Shown piece after piece: positions 23,819 through 32,774 of a DNA stretch of 64,000 nucleotides. How positions within the stretch are numbered: the stretch's first letter is position 1; every line of letters begins with the position of its first letter. The position numbers and the translations under genes are program-made. Source of the stretch: CAZFLD01 sp964519835 (GTDB taxonomy: Bacteria > Spirochaetota > Spirochaetia > DSM-27196 > CAZFLD01); the NCBI GenBank assembly GCA_964519835.1, contig CAZFLD010000003.1, positions 62,001 to 126,000 of the forward strand. Reading direction: 5' to 3'. Below the pieces are notes generated by a model. It worked only from the letters and a program-made list of their open reading frames with translations. It did no database searches and was not told the origin of the DNA.

Positions 23819-25909
23819 ATGAGACCAGATCGACGAGCTCTCGTACCGGCGGCGCTTGCCGGCATCGCGGACCTTGCGCACTCGCAGACCAACACCGCGG
23901 ACGGATTGGATGGGTCTCTGTCGCTCGTGCTTGTTGTGCTCGGTTTTTCCGCGGGTGTAATTGTTTGTGGCTTGTTGGCGCTCCGTTGGTATAGGAAGTG
24001 GAAGGGGGCCGAGTCGTTTGTGTATCAGCTTCGGGCCGGCGTGGATGAGACAAACACTTCGGTGTTTGTGTGTGACGAAAAAGGGACCATCTGCTACGTC
24101 AACCCCGCGTTCGAGATCACGACCGGGTTCACCGCGGCCGAAGCGTTGGGCGCCAATGCCAACATCCTCGATTCCGGACGTCAAGATCACCTGGTGTTTG
24201 AGGAGCTTTGGCGGACGATTCAGGCCGGTGACCGATGGGTCGGTGAGTTGGTCAACAAGCGAAAGGACGGTAAATACTACTACGCACGGCAATCCATTAC
24301 GCCGGTGTCGCCGCATCGGTCCGGTCGAACCTGGTACGTGGCGGTACAGCATGATGTGTCGAACAGAAAGATCGTCGAGGACGCCTTAGCGGAGAGTGAG
24401 CGGCAGTATCGACTGCTCGCCGAACATGCCACGGATATGATTTCCCGTCACACCTCGGATGGAACCTTTACGTATGCCTCGCCGGCGGCAATCCAACTGT
24501 TCGGGGGACACCCGGACGAGATTGTCGGTAGGTCGATCCTCGACTTCTGTGACGCCGACCACCGGGGCGACCTCGAGCGCGCTCTATCGGCCGTCGGTAC
24601 CGGAACGATCGATATACGCAAATGCACCGTTCAGTTTCCCGCCCAGAGGCTCGACGGCGAGGTGGTTTGGTGCGAAATGACGGGCAAAGCGGTTCTCGAA
24701 CCGATGGGGGGTGCGGTAGAGGAGATTATTGCCGTAACCCGAGATATAAGCGACCGCAAAGAGATCGAGTTGCGCCTTGTTGAGGCCAAGATCCAGGCCG
24801 AAGAGGCAAGTCGCGTGAAGGGCGAGTTCTTGGCGAACGTGAGCCACGAGATCAAAACGCCTATCAACATCATCATCGGGCTTTCGGAGATGCTGCTGCG
24901 AAGTGAGGAAGATGAGGTCCGAAAGCGGTCGCTCGCCGCCGTGGCGTCCGCAGCCGGAGGGCTTTCGGAGCTGATCTCGGACATACTCGACCTGTCTCGC
25001 CTGGAGGCCGGGCGTTTGGAGTTGGTGCCTCGCTGGTTTTCCCCGAGGGCTTTCGGGGAGGATATCGAGGCGTTGTTCAAGCCTGGAGCTAACGCAAAGG
25101 GGCTTGGGTGGAACATGATCATCGGCGACGACCTGCCCGAGCTTTTGTATCTGGATGACCGACGACTCAGGCAGATCGTGATCAACCTCGTAGGGAACGC
25201 CATAAAGTTCACCGCCGAGGGCGAGATCGGTTTGTTTCTGTCCTGTGTGATCCGTTCGGCCGCCGACGATGGGACCTGCTCGCTGCACATCTCGGTATCG
25301 GATACCGGCATCGGCATTCCGGCGGACAAGCGAGAGGTCATCTTCGACACTTTCCGTCAGAGTGACGGAGACATCGGTAGACGGTTTGGCGGCACCGGAC
25401 TTGGCCTACCGATCTCAAAGCGCCTTGTGGAGACCATGGGTGGGGCCTTGAGCTTGTCCTCTGATGAGGGGCTCGGGAGCCGCTTCACCGTTAGCTTTCC
25501 CGGCGTGGAATGGGGAAGTGTAGGGGCCACGGTGTCGGCGGAGAAAAAGAGCGTGGATGCCGTTCTCGATGACGAGGCGCCTCGAGGTTTTGTAAGCCTG
25601 GATAGCCGTCCGGGCGAGGATGAGGTCACCGCCGCACTCTCGGCAATCGGGAGACTGGATTCTAATCTACGGCTGAAGACCGGAGCCGACTTGGCCGACC
25701 ATTGGAAGAGAGTCATGCGCACTCAGGTCTTTGACGAGATCACATTCTTCGCCTCAGCGTGTGTCGACCAGGCCGAGCGCGTTGGCCTGACCGAGCTAGC
25801 CCGGTACGCGCGGGTGCTTCGACGGGCCTCGACGAGCTTCGACGTTACGCTGACACAACGTTTGCTGGTGGGCCTTGGGGCGGCCTTGGGAATACACACT
25901 GGTGACTGA
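23819..25909 (+). CDS. PAS-PAS sensor histidine kinase
   Basis: This 696-residue kinase has one membrane segment (about residues 37-57), then PAS 1 (about 75-180, TSVFVCDEKGTICYVNPAFE), PAS 2 (about 195-320), the H-box FLANVSHEIKTPINIIIGLSEML, and an ATPase domain with NLVGNAIKFT (N box), SDTGIGIPADKRE (G1), FDTFRQSD (F) and GTGLGLPIS (G2). The last 120 residues are helical and, lacking a conserved His, are not an Hpt domain. It starts in a 57-nt divergent gap. The next gene is a receiver-GGDEF protein overlapping by 8 nt, probably its partner. Confidence 0.93.
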   Translation: MRPDRRALVPAALAGIADLAHSQTNTADGLDGSLSLVLVVLGFSAGVIVCGLLALRWYRKWKGAESFVYQLRAGVDETNTSVFVCDEKGTICYVNPAFEITTGFTAAEALGANANILDSGRQDHLVFEELWRTIQAGDRWVGELVNKRKDGKYYYARQSITPVSPHRSGRTWYVAVQHDVSNRKIVEDALAESERQYRLLAEHATDMISRHTSDGTFTYASPAAIQLFGGHPDEIVGRSILDFCDADHRGDLERALSAVGTGTIDIRKCTVQFPAQRLDGEVVWCEMTGKAVLEPMGGAVEEIIAVTRDISDRKEIELRLVEAKIQAEEASRVKGEFLANVSHEIKTPINIIIGLSEMLLRSEEDEVRKRSLAAVASAAGGLSELISDILDLSRLEAGRLELVPRWFSPRAFGEDIEALFKPGANAKGLGWNMIIGDDLPELLYLDDRRLRQIVINLVGNAIKFTAEGEIGLFLSCVIRSAADDGTCSLHISVSDTGIGIPADKREVIFDTFRQSDGDIGRRFGGTGLGLPISKRLVETMGGALSLSSDEGLGSRFTVSFPGVEWGSVGATVSAEKKSVDAVLDDEAPRGFVSLDSRPGEDEVTAALSAIGRLDSNLRLKTGADLADHWKRVMRTQVFDEITFFASACVDQAERVGLTELARYARVLRRASTSFDVTLTQRLLVGLGAALGIHTGD

Positions 25910-26921
25910 GCGGAACCGGGACAAGCGCCACACCGTCCTTGTTGTGGATGACAACCCGGACAACATCCAGATAGTGGCGGCGCTCCTCCAAGACCTCTCG
26001 GTGGCGATTGCCTTTGCGATTGACGGTGAGTCGGCCCTTTCGCTGTGCAACGAGCGCCTGTTTAGCGCCGTGCTGCTTGACGTGATGATGCCGGGCCTCG
26101 ACGGCTTTGAGACCTGCCGCCGGATCAAGTGCAACCCGGAATACAAAGATGTTCCCGTGGTATTCCTCACGGCAAAGGAGGACAAAGAGAGTGTTGTGCG
26201 CGGGTTCGAGGTGGGGGGAGTCGACTACATTACCAAGCCGATCTTCGGACCGGAGCTAATTACCCGTCTCGAATCGCAGCTGCGGTTTCGAGATCAAAAG
26301 CTACAACTCGAAGAGATCAACGTGCGTCTGAATCACGAGATTCTCAAGGCGATGGAAATCGAAGCCGAGCTTCGCAAGTCCCAGGACGAATTGCAAGAGA
26401 CCAACCGCCGGCTTGAGGAATTGGCCACCACGGACGGCCTAACGGGGCTTTTGAATCGCCGGGAGGTCGAGCGGTACCTGATAGACGAGGTGGGGCGGGC
26501 GGAGCGCGGCGCCGCATCGTTCTCCGTGGCGCTTGCGGATATCGACTTTTTTAAACGAGTTAACGATAGCCACGGCCATGATTGTGGTGACCTTGCCTTG
26601 ACTACGGTAGCGGATATACTCAAAAGGGAAACACGAACCGTGGACAAGGTCGCGCGGTGGGGCGGGGAGGAGTTTTTACTCTTTCTGCCTCGCACATCGC
26701 CAACGGAGGCCGCTCTCGTGGCGGAAAAACTGCGGCGGCTGATTGAAACAACTCCCATGCGTTGTGAGGGTGGTACATTTACGGTAACCATGACTTTTGG
26801 CATCGCCTGGTTCGAGCGTGGCTCGACGATTGACGCGCTGTTACGAGTTGTCGATCGAGCGCTGTATCAGGGCAAGAGCGAGGGGCGAAACAGGGTGGTG
26901 AGGGCTGATGAAAGGGTTTGA
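25902..26921 (+). CDS. Response regulator with GGDEF diguanylate cyclase output
   Basis: This 339-residue protein has a receiver domain (about 10-125: VVDDNPDN, phospho-Asp in VLLDVMMPG, Thr in FLTAKED, Lys in YITKPI), a coiled-coil linker (about 128-175) and a GGDEF domain. The active-site signature is GGEEF in ARWGGEEFLLFLP. TDGLTGLLNRREVERYL and DIDFFKRVNDSHGHDCGDL are intact, so synthesis of cyclic di-GMP on phosphorylation is expected. The GTG at 25902 overlaps the kinase end; the frame is open from 25875. No RxxD inhibitory site is evident in the usual place upstream of the signature. Confidence 0.93.
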   Translation: MTERNRDKRHTVLVVDDNPDNIQIVAALLQDLSVAIAFAIDGESALSLCNERLFSAVLLDVMMPGLDGFETCRRIKCNPEYKDVPVVFLTAKEDKESVVRGFEVGGVDYITKPIFGPELITRLESQLRFRDQKLQLEEINVRLNHEILKAMEIEAELRKSQDELQETNRRLEELATTDGLTGLLNRREVERYLIDEVGRAERGAASFSVALADIDFFKRVNDSHGHDCGDLALTTVADILKRETRTVDKVARWGGEEFLLFLPRTSPTEAALVAEKLRRLIETTPMRCEGGTFTVTMTFGIAWFERGSTIDALLRVVDRALYQGKSEGRNRVVRADERV

Positions 26922-27474
26922 GTGTAGAAAGATCTTTGAGCGTAGAACATGCATGGTGGTAGCGGCGGCGGTCCTGGCGGTTCTGCTCCCGGCACCGGTG
27001 TCCGCCGGCGCGGCGCCCGAGAGCGCGAGCCGAATCATGGTCATCGTATCGGACACGAACGGTGACCCTGCCGACGCCTTTTATGGGACCTTGTTACTCC
27101 GAGACTCCGGTGGTGACGTGGTCTACCTGGACGGGCATGACAAAAGAGGCCTCGATTCCGGCCTCCTGGTAAGCACCGTGGAGCCGGGACGGTGGGAGCT
27201 CGTGGGTGTTTTCCCGGACGAGGTTGCCCGAAGAAACGAAAGGCTTCTCTCTATCCGGTTGCCGTTTGTGCTCCGACCGGGGACCGACCTGTTGCTGCCG
27301 ATTGTGGTGACCGTCTGGGAAGCCGAAAACGACTCGGCGCGGGCAACGCGCATCGGAGTTCGCAGCATATCTGAAGCCGAAGTGGAGACCGGGTTTCGCG
27401 AGTGGTACTCGGCGGCCGAGCGCGTATCCCGCCGGAGCGGGCGGGAGCCCGTGTTTGGGACCCTCAGCAGGTAA
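26908..27474 (+). CDS. Exported protein of unknown function after the signalling pair
   Basis: This 188-residue protein has a signal peptide (core about 16-30, cleavage near VSAGA). The mature part has a beta-rich segment ESASRIMVIVSDTNGDPADA and a Cys-free, charged C-terminal region. No family is recognised. The ATG overlaps the GGDEF gene's end by 14 nt, so it is the third gene of that operon and may be an output or sensor-side partner, though nothing in the sequence shows it. Confidence 0.65.
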   Translation: MKGFECRKIFERRTCMVVAAAVLAVLLPAPVSAGAAPESASRIMVIVSDTNGDPADAFYGTLLLRDSGGDVVYLDGHDKRGLDSGLLVSTVEPGRWELVGVFPDEVARRNERLLSIRLPFVLRPGTDLLLPIVVTVWEAENDSARATRIGVRSISEAEVETGFREWYSAAERVSRRSGREPVFGTLSR

Positions 27475-27497
27475 GAGTCTTGCTGAGTCGGGCTCCA

Positions 27498-27818
27498 CTA
27501 GGCTCCCTCGACCACGAATTTAAGGGGATAGCCCCACTCCTTGGCCCTGTCCCGAGCTTGACCGACTTTGGTATGTGCGATGTCGTAGGTGTAGACGCCG
27601 ACGACGGCCTTACCGCTGCGATGCGCCGCCATCATAATTCGATATGAGTCGGAGGCGGACTTCCGAAAGACGGAAGAAAGAACCTCCACGACAAACTCGC
27701 GCGGCGTAAAGTCGTCGTTAATCAGCACGACCTTGTACATGCTGGGTTTTTTGACGTTAGTCTTGCGCTTTTCTAAGAGATTAGTACCGTCATCGGGCGG
27801 TTGAATTGAATCTCCCAT
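27498..27818 (-). CDS. clpS: ClpS, adaptor of the ClpAP protease
   Basis: ClpS delivers N-degron substrates to the ClpA unfoldase. The 106 residues match the family: a flexible N-terminus, then KPSMYKVVLINDDFTPREFV with the DD of the substrate pocket, then MMAAHRSGKAVVGVYTYDIA with the conserved HxxGKA and GxYxYDxA segments. The protein ends LKFVVEGA, as usual. No clpA is next to it: the gene converges with the exported protein on one side, and the upstream neighbour is the GGDEF-EAL gene's end. Confidence 0.94.
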   Translation of the reverse strand: MGDSIQPPDDGTNLLEKRKTNVKKPSMYKVVLINDDFTPREFVVEVLSSVFRKSASDSYRIMMAAHRSGKAVVGVYTYDIAHTKVGQARDRAKEWGYPLKFVVEGA

Positions 27819-27848
27819 ACGACACTAAGGTAGTAATTGACACGGGGC

Positions 27849-30683
27849 TTAGGCCACCGGTATCTGCGGGGTTCCGTACCGACGAATAAACTCCTCGGGG
27901 GTGAGCGGCTTGGAGAGCCAGAACCCCTGCATAAGAGCAAATCCGTGGCGATGTATGGACTCAGCCTGAGCCGCAGTCTCTACACCCTCGGCCAGTGCCT
28001 GCATATCCAGGCCGTGCGCCATGCCGACAAATGCCCGGAGCAGCGACTCCGCCCGCGATGACCCGGGAATGCCGCTCAAAAACGACTTATCGAGCTTGAC
28101 GACGTCTGCGCCGAGCTCTCGTAGATACCGCAGCGAGGCGTAGCCTTCACCAAAATCATCGAGGTACACCGGAATGCCATGGTCTTGAAAGGTCTTGAGC
28201 GCGGTGCGCGCATGGCTGAAATCGTGGATGGCCTCGCTCTCGGTAACCTCGATGCAGATGTCCGCGAAATCCATGCCCGCCTCGGACATTTCCGACAGCA
28301 GCAATCCGATGTGATCGGGATCCGCGAGCTCGCCCGCCGAGATATTCACCGATACATGAAAGCCGCGCGGTAGTTGACTTCGGTGCTCGTTCACAAAGCT
28401 CAAAGCGGTACGGACCATCCATTGCCCGAGCGCCGACATTGCGCCGGAATTCTCGATATCCGGCAGAAAGTCCGCGGGCTGCAACAGTTGGTCTCCGCGC
28501 TTCCAACGAACAAGCGCCTCGGCCGCCACCAGGATGCGGTCCTGCACCTGCAGGATCGGTTGGAGCCTCATCTCTAGGTTCCCGGAGGCGATCGCCCGTC
28601 GGACCTCGTCTTGAATTGTTAGGCGTATCCGGGCCTTCCGGTTCATGGCGGCCTCGTAGTACCGGTAACTTCCCGGTGTTTCGCGCTTGGCCGCGCACAT
28701 CGCCGCGTCGGCGTTTTTTAGCAGCGTTTCGGTGTCTTCCCCCGCCGACGGGTAGGTTGCGATGCCGACGGTGGCCTTGGGTCGAATGACCTGGCGGCCG
28801 ACCGGCAGGGGTTCGCCCACGGATAGAAGAAGGCGTCTGACGACGTCGAGTGTCGTGTTAGGTGTTTGTACTTCGGCCAACACGATGACAAACTCATCCG
28901 CGCCGAAGTGAGCAACATAGTCCTCGCCCCGGACAGTCCTGCTAATCCGCTCCGCGACCTGCCGTAAAAGCTCGTCGCCCGCGGTGTGACCGTAGCTGTC
29001 GTTTACGTCTTTGAAGTTGTCCAGATCCAGAAACAGCACCGCGGTTTGTAGGGCGCGACGGGCGTTGATCTTGAGCACCAAGTTGAGGGTCTCCAAGAGC
29101 GCCCGACGATTCGGGAGGCCGGTGAGTTGATCATGTGTGGCGAGATGGTTGAGGCGGCCTTCAACGTCTTTTATCTGGGACACATCGTGGAAGATGCCGA
29201 CGTAACGCTCAGGGGTGCCGTTGTGGTTGGTAACCGAGCCGACCGCCAACAAAACCTCGTAGAGGTGGCCGTCTTTGTGTTTGTTTACTACTTCGCCGAT
29301 CCAATGGCCGTCTCTTTCCAGTGCCGCCCACATCTCTTTGTAGAAAAAGCCGCCGTGGCGGCCGGACTGCAGAATTCTCGGGTTTTTGCCGTGCATTTCG
29401 TGAGCCGGATAGCCTGTAAGATCGCCGAATGCTTTGTTTACACGAAGGATCGTGCCGTTGGTGTCGGTAACGATAATTCCCTCAGTCGTGTAACGGAAGA
29501 CGCTCTCCGCTATTTCGAGCTCTTGCTCCGCCTGTTTTCTCCGAGAGCGCTCAAACTCGAGGCGCACGATTGACCGAAGCTGTCGCCGGACCAAGTACGA
29601 GAAATCACTTATCGGCGCAGGGTTCTCGTCCCGTGTCTGTAATCGTGCCGCGAGCTTGCGAATCGGTGCCGTAAGGTTTTTTGCAACTCGACGACTAATC
29701 AGCAATGTGCCCGAAGTCACTACGACCAAAGCCAATACGATAAACAAAACAAGAAAACCAATAACGCGCTCGGTTTTGCTGGAATCGCTCACCACGCCCA
29801 CTTTGGCGCCGTAAGGAGACAACCCGGCAATTCCCAGTATCCGCAGCTCGCGGCCGAATCGCCGCTTGATGATCGGGGAGGATCGATCCGATTCCCGAAC
29901 CAGCGTTTCGATTGCCCCGATTGCATCCATGTCCGAGCGACTTGAACCGTGGGCGGCCCCGGAATCCAGGGCCAAGAGGACGGTTCCACCCAGAAGCTCG
30001 GCGTAGTTCGATAACAATGCCGAGATGGTTTCCCCGTCAAGTGACTCGATGCTGCCGTGTAAGTAGTCCGAGGCGACGACGATCCATTCGAACGGTTCGA
30101 AACTCGCCGACAATCCGATCTTTGTCCGTGGCTCGGGCTCGCCGGGATTGGCCCAGTCATAAATCGTAAATCCGCCCGGAGAAGTGACCTGGCGAAGGAC
30201 AAATGCATAGTTGCCGACGTAGGTACCTTCGAGTTCCGGCTCCGGATGGACGATGAGATTGGCTTCGCGTGACAAGACATAGAAATAGCCGTCGCCCGTC
30301 CAGCGGAAATCTCGAAGGAAGCTCTTGGCCTGTTCTTCGGCGGCCGCCGATTCAAGGGTTCCGGCTCGAACAAGCCTTTGGAGATCGTTGAGATAGTAAA
30401 GCGCGGAGCTCAACCGAAACGTCAACCGGTCTCGCACCTGACTCTCCGCCATGTTCGATACAGCATCTGCGACGAGGTGCGCACGCTCCACGGCCTCATC
30501 CCGCGCTCCCGCCCGGAGTGTGACAAGTACCACCGCCAGGAACAGTCCACCGAACACCAGCGTTGCAATAACCACGATTGATCCGTAGGCACCGGCGAGC
30601 CGGCGCCAAAGAGGCTGGTGACTGTGTCGATTGTGCCGTTTACGACGAGTGCCGGCCGAGACGACCTCGGGAGCATGATCCAT
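27849..30683 (-). CDS. Membrane GGDEF-EAL protein with extracytoplasmic Cache-like and PAS domains
   Basis: This 944-residue cyclic-di-GMP turnover protein has TM1 near 31-54, a Cache-like sensor loop about 60-310 (TGDGYFYVLSREANLIVHPE is typical of single-Cache), TM2 near 318-340, a HAMP-like stretch, a PAS domain (about 390-505), GGDEF and EAL. The GGDEF signature is degenerate, GADEF. The EAL domain looks complete: EALVRWKRG, the DDFGEGYASL loop, KLDKSFL and AEGVET. Phosphodiesterase activity is therefore more likely than synthesis. The start has an AT-rich upstream region. Confidence 0.92.
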   Translation of the reverse strand: MDHAPEVVSAGTRRKRHNRHSHQPLWRRLAGAYGSIVVIATLVFGGLFLAVVLVTLRAGARDEAVERAHLVADAVSNMAESQVRDRLTFRLSSALYYLNDLQRLVRAGTLESAAAEEQAKSFLRDFRWTGDGYFYVLSREANLIVHPEPELEGTYVGNYAFVLRQVTSPGGFTIYDWANPGEPEPRTKIGLSASFEPFEWIVVASDYLHGSIESLDGETISALLSNYAELLGGTVLLALDSGAAHGSSRSDMDAIGAIETLVRESDRSSPIIKRRFGRELRILGIAGLSPYGAKVGVVSDSSKTERVIGFLVLFIVLALVVVTSGTLLISRRVAKNLTAPIRKLAARLQTRDENPAPISDFSYLVRRQLRSIVRLEFERSRRKQAEQELEIAESVFRYTTEGIIVTDTNGTILRVNKAFGDLTGYPAHEMHGKNPRILQSGRHGGFFYKEMWAALERDGHWIGEVVNKHKDGHLYEVLLAVGSVTNHNGTPERYVGIFHDVSQIKDVEGRLNHLATHDQLTGLPNRRALLETLNLVLKINARRALQTAVLFLDLDNFKDVNDSYGHTAGDELLRQVAERISRTVRGEDYVAHFGADEFVIVLAEVQTPNTTLDVVRRLLLSVGEPLPVGRQVIRPKATVGIATYPSAGEDTETLLKNADAAMCAAKRETPGSYRYYEAAMNRKARIRLTIQDEVRRAIASGNLEMRLQPILQVQDRILVAAEALVRWKRGDQLLQPADFLPDIENSGAMSALGQWMVRTALSFVNEHRSQLPRGFHVSVNISAGELADPDHIGLLLSEMSEAGMDFADICIEVTESEAIHDFSHARTALKTFQDHGIPVYLDDFGEGYASLRYLRELGADVVKLDKSFLSGIPGSSRAESLLRAFVGMAHGLDMQALAEGVETAAQAESIHRHGFALMQGFWLSKPLTPEEFIRRYGTPQIPVA

Positions 30684-30696
30684 ATAATATAACTAT

Positions 30697-30723
30697 ATAA
30701 TACGATTTTTTATGAATCAACAA
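30697..30723 (-). promoter_or_regulatory. Possible promoter of the GGDEF-EAL gene
   Basis: TTGTTG (30723-30718) and TATTAT (30702-30697) on the minus strand are 15 nt apart in a markedly AT-rich stretch (30680-30790) of an otherwise GC-rich window. The spacing is shorter than ideal. Confidence 0.35.
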
Positions 30724-30780
30724 AGTAAATAAACTATATGGGAATCAATCGTTCGACTCCATGGAAAGGTATCAAGAATC

Positions 30781-30813
30781 AAAAAAAAGAGGCCCTGCAC
30801 TGGAGCAGGGCCT
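30781..30813 (-). terminator. Intrinsic terminator after the acidic repeat protein
   Basis: Minus-strand stem AGGCCCTGC (30813-30805) pairs with GCAGGGCCT (30798-30790) over a 6-nt loop, followed by a run of eight T (30788-30781). It lies 21 nt beyond the stop at 30834. Confidence 0.9.
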
Positions 30814-30833
30814 GGATAACGGAGTAAGATACC

Positions 30834-32663
30834 TTAGTCTAACGCTATGGTAATCACAAAAGGTCCAAGACTGCGCCCGCCAAAGGACGTTGGGTAGATG
30901 CGGTATGTGCCGGGTTCAGCGTTTTCGATCGCCAAATACGAGTTTAGGTTTCCGGCGCCGTCGTCATCAACCCGTACCGCGTCGCTCGGGGTAATCACGA
31001 ACAGGTATGGGTCAAATGCGTCCGACTCGAGGGTGACGTCGAAGTTTTCGCCTTGTTGAGCGCGGTACTCGTAAACCGCAACAATCTTGCCTTCGAACTC
31101 CGGGCCGCCTTGCTCGATTTCGCCCTCGGTGACTCCGTCCTCGATGCGCGCACCGCGTACGTCATCGGCCGGCGGACCCAATTCGATCATCTCCACCAAG
31201 AGCGTGTACTCTCCAACGCGGTCCGGATCGTAGGGGCCGGCGAAAATCGTGTAGACGCCGCCGATCGCGTCGATGATCTCGAGGCGGGCGTCCTGTCCGC
31301 TTCCGTTTTGGCCATACCTCCTGTAGCCGTCGGGCTCCTCCACCGACAAAAAGGCGCCGAAGTCCGGAGACTCCATCTCGATTGCAACATGTTCTCCTTC
31401 GGGCACTTCCAATTCGAACACGTCCACGAAAATGCCCTCATAGATCGATCCGTCGTCGGTCACACGACCCTCGACGACGTCACCGATCTCCAACGGCTGC
31501 ACGTCTACGATTTCCGTCCCGTACCCCGACTGCGGGAACGGCTCACCCCCGGGGGGCACGCCGACGGCATCATCCCCGGCAATGATCTCGTCGGCCGTCA
31601 TGTGGTCCGTCACCAAGACACTAAAGTCCTCCGACTCGACCTCGCCCGAATAGCTCGAGGCATAAACGACGTAGTCGCCGGTCTCATCGAGCTCGAGGAA
31701 CACTGCCGAATCCGTTCCGCCGCCGCCGTCGTCATTCGAGATCATCCTCCCGGAAGGCGTCTCCACCATAAGGAACGTGTCGAACGATGGGGAGCGCATG
31801 AGAATCGCAATCTCCTCTCCGCGGCTGCCGTCATACACAAATGGAAGAACCCTCTTTCCGCCCACGATTGGGAGATCTTGAGACAAGGACCCGCCGGCCT
31901 CTTCGCCGAAGAAGAGGTCTATCGGCTCCGGCATTGCCACCGCATCCTCTATTTCGAACTCGATCATAAACTCGGTGCTTGTACTCTCGGCCGTGGCCCC
32001 GGTGATAAGCAAGACAAAGGTCTCGCCTTCTTCGATGGAGCCCTCCAGCTCGGCCGGCTCATCCGGACTGTAGGTAAACGAGGAATACGACGAGAACCGG
32101 CCGACACCGCCCATAAGCATCTGAAACTCCGCGAGCTCTGAGAACGCCGTTGCACGGAGATAGCCGTCCTTTGGGGCTTCGAATACGTAGGCAGCAATGT
32201 AAAACCGTTGCTCGTCGGGCAGATCGATCGGTCGGTCACCAATATCGTCCGTAAGGTCGTCTCCGAGCTCGATCGTTTCCGCGGGGACCACCACAAAACC
32301 GTAGAACGGTTCCCAATCCGGAGACTCATCCACCAGCTCGAAACTCAGAAACGCCTCGCCCGTCCGTCGGGCCTCGAACGGCACAAGGTTGTTCCGCTCT
32401 TGGCCCACCTCGACTTCGAAGACTTCGCCGCCGGGAATCTCCAGTCTTACCAACGTGGCTTGGTCAACACCCATAAAGAGCACGTAGTCGCCCCGGCTCG
32501 AGACCCGGAAACTGTGTTCCCGTCCGCCGTCGAGTAGACCCTCGTACAGGTTCCCAATTTCCACCTCGTCGGGAATCGTCATGTCGGACTGCGCGTACAG
32601 CGGGCCTGCCAAGCAGACCAGGACCGCAGCCAGCAGCAAAAAAAGAATGTGTTTGGTTCTCAT
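30834..32663 (-). CDS. Acidic exported protein built of PPC-like beta-sandwich repeats
   Basis: This is a 609-residue exported protein with a signal peptide (core about 5-20, cleavage near LYAQS). The rest appears to be four or five beta-rich repeats, recognisable by a strand pattern ending in an SYxG-type loop and by recurring GEEIAILMRSPSFDTFLMVE and GEHVAIEMESPDFGAFLSVE segments. These look like bacterial pre-peptidase C-terminal (PPC) domains or similar jelly-roll modules. It is strikingly Asp/Glu-rich with few Lys. There is no catalytic signature, so a surface or structural role is most likely. ATG 32663 has GGAGG 5 nt upstream. It ends at a strong terminator. Confidence 0.8.
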   Translation of the reverse strand: MRTKHILFLLLAAVLVCLAGPLYAQSDMTIPDEVEIGNLYEGLLDGGREHSFRVSSRGDYVLFMGVDQATLVRLEIPGGEVFEVEVGQERNNLVPFEARRTGEAFLSFELVDESPDWEPFYGFVVVPAETIELGDDLTDDIGDRPIDLPDEQRFYIAAYVFEAPKDGYLRATAFSELAEFQMLMGGVGRFSSYSSFTYSPDEPAELEGSIEEGETFVLLITGATAESTSTEFMIEFEIEDAVAMPEPIDLFFGEEAGGSLSQDLPIVGGKRVLPFVYDGSRGEEIAILMRSPSFDTFLMVETPSGRMISNDDGGGGTDSAVFLELDETGDYVVYASSYSGEVESEDFSVLVTDHMTADEIIAGDDAVGVPPGGEPFPQSGYGTEIVDVQPLEIGDVVEGRVTDDGSIYEGIFVDVFELEVPEGEHVAIEMESPDFGAFLSVEEPDGYRRYGQNGSGQDARLEIIDAIGGVYTIFAGPYDPDRVGEYTLLVEMIELGPPADDVRGARIEDGVTEGEIEQGGPEFEGKIVAVYEYRAQQGENFDVTLESDAFDPYLFVITPSDAVRVDDDGAGNLNSYLAIENAEPGTYRIYPTSFGGRSLGPFVITIALD

Positions 32664-32774
32664 GGTAGCCTCCGAAGAGCATAGTAGCGCACATCCGATA
32701 GGTTTGCCGATTAAATTGATCAGGAGCCGGTGAATTGGTACAAGTGTCGAAAAACCAATACTCGTTGGACCGGA

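Noticed and set aside
25600..25906. Hpt domain at the C-terminus of the PAS kinase
   Set aside because: The helical tail has no conserved phospho-acceptor His in an HxxKG-like setting.
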